From Rs1 sp038900335 (lineage in GTDB: Bacteria; Pseudomonadota; Gammaproteobacteria; Pseudomonadales; Balneatricaceae), in NCBI GenBank assembly GCA_038900335.1, contig JBBMRB010000006.1, positions 124,001 to 188,000 of the forward strand: 64,000 nt of DNA, given 5' to 3'. Both the position numbers and the translations under genes were made by a program. The notes beneath the pieces were generated by a model. That model was not told the DNA's origin and searched no databases. It worked only from the letters and a program-made list of their open reading frames with translations. This document shows positions 52,779-59,934 of the stretch, in pieces (position 1 is the stretch's first letter; each line of letters begins with the position of its first letter).

Positions 52779-53162
52779 AAGAAGCTCCTTGTCGCAAATT
52801 TTATTGCATCGCCAAATAGTAACAGTAACCATGTTATTTAACTATCATCGTAAACGAGTGCAACATTAACTACTGTGTTTTGTATCACATTTACGCAACA
52901 GCTAAAGATAAAAATGGCACTTATAATAAAGAATATAACAGGCTATAATCATTGCGTTGAAAGGATGCGCATTATTTTATCTACTATTTACTGCCTCGTA
53001 TTATGCTAGCTCCTTAGATAATACCCTAAGATACGAAGAGCACTGTTACTTAATCTCTTTTGTTATGAGGTTATTAAGCACTTAGCTCTACACATCGCTG
53101 ATTTATTTAAATTATTAAATCCCATTAATACACTCGCGACTATATTGGTACAACTCAGCATT
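52779..53162. other. Intergenic region between cysQ and the intact MFS gene
   Basis: No ORF was seen. A CRP-like site TGTGT-N6-TCACA lies at 52874-52889, nine of ten core bases right, with an AT-rich flank. It is about 100 bases upstream of cysQ. No clear -35/-10 pair was fixed for either gene. Confidence 0.4.
52874..52889. promoter_or_regulatory. Candidate CRP/Vfr-type site upstream of cysQ
   Basis: TGTGT-TTTGTA-TCACA followed by TTT matches the CRP consensus TGTGA-N6-TCACA except at one position. One such match in AT-rich DNA can occur by chance. Confidence 0.35.
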
Positions 53163-54392
53163 ATGACTGCAATAACAGACAGCAAGCAACGTAAACCACT
53201 AGGTCAAATTGAGTTCATTTCTCTGTTTGCACTCATCACTTCTTTTGTGGCGCTATCGATCGACAGTATGCTGCCTGCATTTCCGGCCATTGCCCAAAGT
53301 TTTGCCTTACAAGACACTAAAGATACTCAGCTAGTTGTCAGTGCTCTGGTACTGGGTATGGTTTTTGGCGAGCTTGCATTCGGCCCGCTGTCTGACACTA
53401 AAGGTAGGAAATACGCCATTATATTAGGCATGGTTATATTTTGTATCGGCAGTTTAATTTCTCTATTTGCACAATCTTTCGAATGGTTATTAATAGGCAG
53501 AGTTATTCAAGGTATCGGAGTATCGGGTCCTAAAATTGCGTCAAGAGCACTTATTCGCGATCAATATACCGGCGCAGCCATGGCTCGTATTATGTCTTTT
53601 GTAATGATGTTCTTTATTTTAGTTCCTATGCTAGCTCCGCTTTTAGGCCAACTTATTATTAGCTTTGCTAGCTGGCGTATGATTTTCGCCTTCTTTATTT
53701 TGATGACATTCTCTGTTGGTATTTGGTTTAGCATTCGCCAGGTAGAGACGCTAACAATTGAAAACCGCATTCCTTTTTCTCTCAAAGAAATAGCGAAGGC
53801 ATCAAAAATAATTTTGTTATCCCCCTCGGTGATGGCTTATGCTGCGACTGCCGGCATTTTATTTGGTGCTCTACTTTTATACATAGGGATGGCGCAGTCT
53901 ATCTTTCAAGACATTTACAGTATCGTCGATCAATTTCCTATTTATTTCGCCATTTTAGCATCCGGGGTTGGTGTATCATCATTCTTAAATGGCAAGCTGG
54001 TAATGAAGTACGGCATGTACAAACTTTCGGTTAGCGCTCTAATGGCTCTAGGCGCTTTTAGTTGCACGCTCTTTATTGTCAGTTATTTATTTAACGGGCA
54101 GCCGCCATTAATACTTTTCATGATGATCAGTTTTTTATGTTTTTGCTGCATCGGTATTCTATTCGGTAATCTCACTGCAATGGCGATGGAGACCTTAGGC
54201 AAGGTTGCAGGTTTAGGTGCATCTATTGTCGCCTCCTCATCTAGTTTGGTTTCTGTTATTTTTTCGGTGATTGCCGGCAGGTTTTATAACCAGACAACCA
54301 TCCCGCTAGCATTAGGTTTTCTGGCGGCGGCGATTATTGGTTTTTATCTGGTCACAAAGGCTCAAAAAATCAAAAACAGCCAAAATACTTAA
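53163..54392 (+). CDS. Bcr/CflA-type MFS efflux transporter (intact paralogue)
   Basis: Twelve-segment drug:H+ antiporter of 409 residues from ATG 53163 (MTAITDSKQ); the TTG at 53145 has no extra support. Motifs: SIDSMLPAFPAIAQSF in TM1, GPLSDTKGRKYAI (motif A), LLIGRVIQGIGVSGP (motif B) and VPMLAPLLGQ in TM5. It aligns along the full length with the broken gene at 39650-40864 and has a Gln where that copy has TAA. Efflux substrate unknown; in this family chloramphenicol, bicyclomycin or small metabolites. Confidence 0.9.
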   Translation: MTAITDSKQRKPLGQIEFISLFALITSFVALSIDSMLPAFPAIAQSFALQDTKDTQLVVSALVLGMVFGELAFGPLSDTKGRKYAIILGMVIFCIGSLISLFAQSFEWLLIGRVIQGIGVSGPKIASRALIRDQYTGAAMARIMSFVMMFFILVPMLAPLLGQLIISFASWRMIFAFFILMTFSVGIWFSIRQVETLTIENRIPFSLKEIAKASKIILLSPSVMAYAATAGILFGALLLYIGMAQSIFQDIYSIVDQFPIYFAILASGVGVSSFLNGKLVMKYGMYKLSVSALMALGAFSCTLFIVSYLFNGQPPLILFMMISFLCFCCIGILFGNLTAMAMETLGKVAGLGASIVASSSSLVSVIFSVIAGRFYNQTTIPLALGFLAAAIIGFYLVTKAQKIKNSQNT

Positions 54393-54507
54393 CTATTTCA
54401 GCTATATTGTTATTAACGTTAAATATTTTTGCATAAGAGCCGTCAATATCTTTGTGTTATAGTGAGAGTTAGACTACTTTTTATTTATCACCTTTCAGAG
54501 AGTTCAT

Positions 54508-54966
54508 ATGTCCTTTATAGATCAAGCCTTTGCCTACCTAGTTGACCTCGCTGAGTACTTAGAAGGCGACAAGCGTATCAATATTACCTGTATTGATGAC
54601 CACTATCATTTTGGCGTTAAAGCTGATGGCACTTTACTACGCTATTTAGATGATAAAGAAAAAGTGGGATTAGAAACTGACATTGGTTTAATTAAGATGG
54701 CCCTGTTTGAAGGAATGAAAGGAACGGGAGCTATTATATTGCGTCAGTACAATGCCTCGGAAATAGCCATTGGCGATTTTAATATTGTTATTGATCATGT
54801 CTGTGGCGGGCGCCTAACAGAAAAGGGCATTAAACCCTTAAGCGCACAAGAGATGAAAAGCGCTTATCAAACCCCGCCTCAAGCAACTCAATTTATAGAT
54901 ATGCCAGCAAACCATATCCTCAAAGAGCACTTTGCCGCATTAGATGCCCACAAAACTGCCGAATAA
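54508..54966 (+). CDS. Conserved-looking cytosolic protein of unknown function
   Basis: Not recognised. 152 residues, with no signal peptide or membrane segment. AGAGAG precedes the ATG. It has a mixed alpha/beta pattern with DDHYHFGVKADGTLLRYLDD and a hydrophobic stretch around GAIILRQYNASEIAIGDFNIVID. It ends hydrophilic and His-rich. Immediately behind its stop is a 12-bp palindrome (54975-54986, TAGTGCGCACTA). Confidence 0.6.
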   Translation: MSFIDQAFAYLVDLAEYLEGDKRINITCIDDHYHFGVKADGTLLRYLDDKEKVGLETDIGLIKMALFEGMKGTGAIILRQYNASEIAIGDFNIVIDHVCGGRLTEKGIKPLSAQEMKSAYQTPPQATQFIDMPANHILKEHFAALDAHKTAE

Positions 54967-55023
54967 TGCCGCTATAGTGCGCACTAGCAGGCACTAAAGC
55001 GATGACTGTCTTGTTGCTGAGCA

Positions 55024-55569
55024 CTAGAACAAATCTAATGTTTCTCGCATACCTCCGTGCCCGCTATTGATTGCCTCCATCGCTAGCAACCGTTTTTTGG
55101 TATCAAGACCACCAGCATAGCCAACTAACTTACCATCACTACCAATCACCCGATGACATGGCACGATAATAGAAATAGCATTCGCGCCATTAGCATTCGC
55201 CACAGCCCTAATCGCTTTTTCATTACCTATTCGCTTTGATAACGCCAGGTAGGAAACGCTAGCCCCGTATGGCACTTTAATTAATTCTCGCCAAACCTGC
55301 TGCTGAAACTCACTACCTGCTAACAGTAGAGGCACACCAAATACTTGCCTGTGCCCTGCACTGTATTCGTCTAACTCATTAATGGTTTGCGCGATAATCT
55401 CATCTTCTTGCAATATATAATTGGCATCTAGTGTTTGTTTAATACGCTGATCAACACGATCACGCGCTTTTCTGTAGCGCCAATCACACAAACATAACTG
55501 ATTTTGATAAGATCCTACTATCAATTCACCAAAGCGTGTTTTGACGTATGCTATATTGATACTGCTCAT
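55024..55569 (-). CDS. ogt: Methylated-DNA-protein-cysteine methyltransferase
   Basis: Suicide repair protein of 181 residues that takes the alkyl group from O6-alkylguanine. The active-site motif is IVPCHRVIGSDGKLVGYAGG with its acceptor Cys, preceded by the helix-turn-helix-like FQQQVWRELIKVPYGASVSY. The N-terminal domain is short, as in Ogt rather than Ada. A 14-bp palindrome lies 44 bases upstream of the ATG. Confidence 0.94.
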   Translation of the reverse strand: MSSINIAYVKTRFGELIVGSYQNQLCLCDWRYRKARDRVDQRIKQTLDANYILQEDEIIAQTINELDEYSAGHRQVFGVPLLLAGSEFQQQVWRELIKVPYGASVSYLALSKRIGNEKAIRAVANANGANAISIIVPCHRVIGSDGKLVGYAGGLDTKKRLLAMEAINSGHGGMRETLDLF

Positions 55570-55612
55570 TATACGCTCTCACTTATTTACATACACTCAG
55601 TTATTCACTATA

Positions 55613-55626
55613 CACAGCTAGCTGTG
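55613..55626. promoter_or_regulatory. 14-bp perfect palindrome between ogt and the DUF3010 gene
   Basis: CACAGCTAGCTGTG is perfectly symmetrical and sits 44 bases upstream of ogt in the divergent gap. It is a plausible operator; no known regulator consensus was matched. Confidence 0.4.
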
Positions 55627-55783
55627 CTAAACAACATTTAGCTCAGCTCTCACTCGCTTGCCCATTTACGCAAAGTTATTGATAGAAAGTGTGATAGGAA
55701 CCTAGGATACAGCACACAATAAACTTGTTAGCCTATCTGCTAAGGGCTACAATAGGGCGCTAAATTTTATGAAGGTAATTGAC

Positions 55784-56227
55784 ATGCGAGTTTGTGGGAT
55801 AGAATTAAAAGGCGCTGAAGCTGTGATCTGTTTATTAGATTATGAACTTGGTACTTTCAATGCTGCCGATTGTAGAATGCGGTCGATTACTTTGACGGAT
55901 GCTGTAGATACTCAGGCAACACGCGCTTTTAATTTTGCTTTTGCTAAATTGGCTGAAGACTATAAGATTGAGCGTTTCGTGATTATTGAACGTTTTCAAA
56001 AAGGCAAGTTTGCAGGCTCCGCCGCTAGTTTTAAAATGGAGGCAGCATTACAGCTATTAGACTTCCCTGTACATGTTTTAAATACAACCGATATCAAAGA
56101 GCTAATAAAAAGAAATCCGTTAGATATTAACATTCTTGATTTGGGGTTAAAGAAATTTCAGCAGCCAGCTTTCAGTGCTGCATATGCTTATTTAAACCAA
56201 GAAATTTACGCTACTGAAGAACAGTAA
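55784..56227 (+). CDS. DUF3010 family protein
   Basis: 147 residues from the ATG at 55784 (MRVCGIELKGAEAVICLL), supported by AAGG eight bases upstream. The pattern MxVCGVELKG, FVIIERFQKGKFAGSAASFKMEAALQL and VHVLNTTDIKEL matches DUF3010, a short protein common in marine gammaproteobacteria. The layout recalls an RNase-H/Holliday-resolvase-like fold, by eye and unproven. Function is unknown. Confidence 0.8.
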   Translation: MRVCGIELKGAEAVICLLDYELGTFNAADCRMRSITLTDAVDTQATRAFNFAFAKLAEDYKIERFVIIERFQKGKFAGSAASFKMEAALQLLDFPVHVLNTTDIKELIKRNPLDINILDLGLKKFQQPAFSAAYAYLNQEIYATEEQ

Positions 56228-56450
56228 ATCAACACTTCTATCTGTTGTATCGTTTAATCTTTACCTAGCTAAAATAAAAGCGATGATCAATATTGCTGAC
56301 GAAGAGAACTTTTAACGAAGTTCTCTCTAATTGTCGCACTTTTTGTTACTGTCTATTTTGTGTTGCAAATGGTGTTATTCGCCTTCCCTTGCTATATTGT
56401 TTAGTAAATTCGCCATAGTGCCCACAGCAATTTTATAAAGTTCTTTTTGG

Positions 56451-59039
56451 ATGTTTTTAATGGAACCAAAGCTTACTCATTTTATATGGAAATACAGTGC
56501 CCGCGAGCAAGTTAAAGTACTGCTGTTTACACTAATGATTTTCCCTGTGCTCTACTTTTCATTAGAGCTCCCAAAAATTATTATCAATGACGCGATTACT
56601 AGCGACATTCAACATATGATTTTCGGTGAAAACTATGACCCCATTGATTATTTATTAATTTTATGTACGGTTTTATTTGTTACCGTCTTTATTAATGGCG
56701 TATTAAAAATGCGCATCAATACCTTTAAAGGGGTGATTGGTGAACGCATGGTTAGGCGTTTACGCTACCAGCTGATTTCACAGGTTATCGATTTCCCGCA
56801 AGCTCATTTTCAACGCATTTCCCAGGGCGAAATCATCTCGACAATCACCTCCGAGACAGAGCCGCTGGCTGGTTTTATTGGTGAAAGTGTCGCTCAGCCG
56901 CTATTTCAAGGCGGCACCATGATCACAATTTTGATATTCATGTTCATGCAGGACCCTGTGCTAGGCTTGGTCTCTATTTCTATGATTCCTTTACAGGCTT
57001 ATATTATTCCCAAGATGCAGAGAAAGCTCAACATCTTAAAAAAGCAACGTGTCAGTGTTGTCAGAAAACTATCAGGACAAATCGGAGAGAGTGTCGATGG
57101 TCAGCGCGAGATAAAATTGCACGGCACACAGCGCTACCACCTAGCTAATTTTTCGCACGCTCTGGGCAAGCTTTTTAAAATACGTTTTGATATTTTCCAG
57201 CAGAAGTATTTGATGAAGTTTATCAACAACTTCCTCAATCAACTGCCACCGATTTTATTTTACGCTATTGGTGGTATCTTAGTGATTCAAGGAAACATCA
57301 CTATAGGTGCGTTAGTAGCCGCCATAGCGGCATATAAAGATTTAGTTTCCCCCTGGAAAGAGTTACTCGACTACTATCAGCTTTATCAAGACTCTAAAGT
57401 GCGATATGAATATATCCAAGAAAATTTCTATCAAGATATCGCCATCAATAGAGTTGAAAAAACAGCTGATAATATGCCTGACTTTAGCGGCAACTTACAC
57501 CTTAAAAATCTTTACATTCGCAATGAGCGCGGAGATTTTATCAGCCAGAATATTAACCTAAGCATTAAGCCTGGCAGCCACTTAAATATTTTTAGTGACA
57601 ACGAGACCTTACTCAGAAAGCTGGCCATGAACATTACTAACCTTGAGCCCGTTGCCGCCGGTGACATATTGCTGGCCTCGCGCAATATCAACGAGCTTGC
57701 AACGATAGAGCTAAACAAAAAAATTGCCTATATTGGCCCAGAACCGTTCATGATTGAAGGTACTATCTTTCAAAATATCAACTACGGATTACGCCAGCTG
57801 CCACCTAAAATAAAATACCCCTTACTCAGTATTGATGAGCTCACTGCGATTAATGAGTCAGCGGCCTCAGGCAACAGCACCGATAGTATAGATGAGTTGT
57901 GGACCGATTTTGCAATGGCTGAAGTCGATGGCTGGAAAGGCTTATCGATTTGGTTGCAAGACACTATGTCAGCGATAGGCGCTAGGCGAATGGTATTTGA
58001 GTTTGGCCTTAGAGACTACATAGATCCATTGGCAATAGCCCCCGCTATCCACGACAAATTCTCAATCACTAAAGAAGACTTATTCACCAGTTTACGCGGC
58101 GTAGAAGCTAACGAGCTAATAGAGCGCTTTGACATAAACCAGTTCAGCACCCACTTAAGTGTGATAGAGAATATCAGCTTTGGTTTAATCGACTCTAAAA
58201 ATGAACAGCAGAGCATTCAAAAAATCAGTCATGACGAGCAGTTTATCCAATTATTGCAGGAAGTCGGCTTATATGTTGAGCTGCGTGCAATTGGCGAGAA
58301 GCTTGCTAATCATTTGATATATGAGCTGGAGCAACTCAACCCAAGCGAAAACCTAAACAACAAATATAAGTTTTATGATGTAGATTGCGTGCGCAGAGAA
58401 TTAGTGGCCTGTATTGGCAAGCCAAAGCACCTACCTAGCTGTGAATTTTTATTGGCGATGGCCCTAGGGCTTCGTGTCAGCGATCAAGGCCAACAATGGG
58501 TAAGTGCAGAATTACAAACAAAAATACTCGCACTTAGAAAACATTTGATGATATCTCCCATTAATATTTTATCTGAAAGCTTTGAGCCTTTACGCAAAGG
58601 TCGTATGAATCAACGCTTAAGTGTCATGGAAAATTTATTGTGGGGCTTTGAAAGAGCACCTAAAAATACGATACAGCACAAAAAATTGGTCGATATTGTC
58701 GAACAAGCGCTGATTGAAAACGAAGCTGAAGCACTTGTACTGATCGTTATCGCTTTATCGCAAGTAGGTATTCGCGGTGAGCGACTATCCACTCTCGCGA
58801 AGCAAAATATTCAATTAATAAGAGCACTTATTAAGCGCCCTGCTATCCTTATGATGCACAATGCACTGCCGGCTAGGAACAACCACGAAGTACAAGAGTT
58901 ACTTGATGGTATAAAAAAATTGCTGCCTAACACCACGGTGATTGTCTTGTCATCTAAGCCTAGGGCGACTGCTGAAACAGTAGCCTATTATCAACTCGAT
59001 GCTAACGGTCTTAAGCAAACAACAGCGCTCATTGAATAA
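56451..59039 (+). CDS. ABC exporter-like membrane protein with degraded and expanded NBD region
   Basis: 862 residues. Residues 20-320 are a type-I exporter domain (RRLRYQLISQVIDFPQAHFQ; GESVDGQREIKLHG). The NBD (348 on) is recognisable (LHLKNLYIRN, SIKPGSHLNI, YIGPEPFMIEGTIF) but key residues are lost: Walker A reads FSDNETLLR (381), signature RLSTLAKQN (778), Walker B ILMMHNALPA (799), H-loop VLSSKPRA. The post-Q-loop motif appears three times: GTIFQNINYG 437, LSVIENISFG 569, LSVMENLLWG 723. It resembles a poorly studied group of long ABC proteins. Catalysis is doubtful. The start may be the fourth codon. Confidence 0.75.
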   Translation: MFLMEPKLTHFIWKYSAREQVKVLLFTLMIFPVLYFSLELPKIIINDAITSDIQHMIFGENYDPIDYLLILCTVLFVTVFINGVLKMRINTFKGVIGERMVRRLRYQLISQVIDFPQAHFQRISQGEIISTITSETEPLAGFIGESVAQPLFQGGTMITILIFMFMQDPVLGLVSISMIPLQAYIIPKMQRKLNILKKQRVSVVRKLSGQIGESVDGQREIKLHGTQRYHLANFSHALGKLFKIRFDIFQQKYLMKFINNFLNQLPPILFYAIGGILVIQGNITIGALVAAIAAYKDLVSPWKELLDYYQLYQDSKVRYEYIQENFYQDIAINRVEKTADNMPDFSGNLHLKNLYIRNERGDFISQNINLSIKPGSHLNIFSDNETLLRKLAMNITNLEPVAAGDILLASRNINELATIELNKKIAYIGPEPFMIEGTIFQNINYGLRQLPPKIKYPLLSIDELTAINESAASGNSTDSIDELWTDFAMAEVDGWKGLSIWLQDTMSAIGARRMVFEFGLRDYIDPLAIAPAIHDKFSITKEDLFTSLRGVEANELIERFDINQFSTHLSVIENISFGLIDSKNEQQSIQKISHDEQFIQLLQEVGLYVELRAIGEKLANHLIYELEQLNPSENLNNKYKFYDVDCVRRELVACIGKPKHLPSCEFLLAMALGLRVSDQGQQWVSAELQTKILALRKHLMISPINILSESFEPLRKGRMNQRLSVMENLLWGFERAPKNTIQHKKLVDIVEQALIENEAEALVLIVIALSQVGIRGERLSTLAKQNIQLIRALIKRPAILMMHNALPARNNHEVQELLDGIKKLLPNTTVIVLSSKPRATAETVAYYQLDANGLKQTTALIE

Positions 59040-59064
59040 GTGAGTATTGGTTAAAACTGACTCA

Positions 59065-59502
59065 CTATCTATCGTGCTCAGTGAAAACCATCATCATCGC
59101 AGGTGATACCTGTGCATTTTGATAACGATAGGCGTTAACAGGGTAACCGATAACCTTTTCTATCGTTTGTTTAATGCCCATAGCTTGCTTAAATTGCGCT
59201 TGATTAAAATAAATATAACTAGGAGAGGTTCTTGAGGCTTCAAGTTCTTCTATACTGGACGCACGATGCATCTTAACGGAATGGCCATGCTCATTAAAAT
59301 AGAACGTCAGTGCTTTAGCATCGTTGATGCGGCTAGGAAAATAGTAGACGGCTATTTCAAAGGCACTCTCTGCCTGCTCTGTACTCGTAACTTCAACTGT
59401 TTTATTATCTTGCACCCAGCTGATCAAGGTAACCAATAAAATTAACACAATTAAAATAGCACTTACAATATAAGCCTTATTACTTTTTGGTACTTGCGTC
59501 AC
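59065..59502 (-). CDS. Single-pass membrane protein with LytR_C-like periplasmic domain
   Basis: 145 residues from a GTG with AAGGG six bases upstream. One transmembrane helix (about 10-28) and a periplasmic alpha/beta domain: FEIAVYYFPSRINDAKALTFYFNEHG, then VKMHRASSIEELEAS and VIGYPVNAYRYQN. Strand-helix-strand order with the final conserved Tyr resembles the LytR C-terminal domain, a fold found in envelope-associated proteins. It is the last gene on this strand after the pilus genes, 130 bases behind pilY2, so it may belong to the same envelope programme. Confidence 0.6.
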   Translation of the reverse strand: MTQVPKSNKAYIVSAILIVLILLVTLISWVQDNKTVEVTSTEQAESAFEIAVYYFPSRINDAKALTFYFNEHGHSVKMHRASSIEELEASRTSPSYIYFNQAQFKQAMGIKQTIEKVIGYPVNAYRYQNAQVSPAMMMVFTEHDR

Positions 59503-59632
59503 AAATTGCCCTTTCTCAATTAATGTATATTAAAGTTAACTTTTATCGCTAAATCAACATTCGCTTTTTCAGTGTGGTTATTCTCTTACCGACCTAAGTG
59601 AGAGTAATAAATTTATGTGTATTGCTCTCAGT

Positions 59633-59917
59633 TTACTGAGGTTGCATTATCAGCTCTTTAATTTTTTTAACTTTCTTACCTGTGAATTCTATTTCGACAA
59701 GCTGCTCAACTTGTAGAACACCAGCATCTAATTGCTCGCCGTAAATCCCTTTCGCAGAAATAATAGACTTAGATGTTAATAGATACTGTTCTTGGCCTAC
59801 ATAAATTTCAGTTTTATCTGCGCTTATCTTGTCAATGACGCCTTCAATAGATGCGGCAACTGTTGCTGAGCTAACAAACACCAATATTAAAGAAAACAAC
59901 ATATTTCCTGTTTTCAT
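59633..59917 (-). CDS. PilY2-like small periplasmic protein
   Basis: 94 residues: signal peptide ending near ATVAASIEG and a short beta-rich mature part (SIEGVIDKISADKTEIYVG). GGAG lies eight bases upstream. It lies 17 bases after pilY1, where Pseudomonas has pilY2, and its size and opening are similar. PilY2 is reported as a fimbrial biogenesis accessory of unclear role. The assignment rests mainly on position. Confidence 0.6.
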   Translation of the reverse strand: MKTGNMLFSLILVFVSSATVAASIEGVIDKISADKTEIYVGQEQYLLTSKSIISAKGIYGEQLDAGVLQVEQLVEIEFTGKKVKKIKELIMQPQ

Positions 59918-59934
59918 TGTTATTACTCCTAGTA

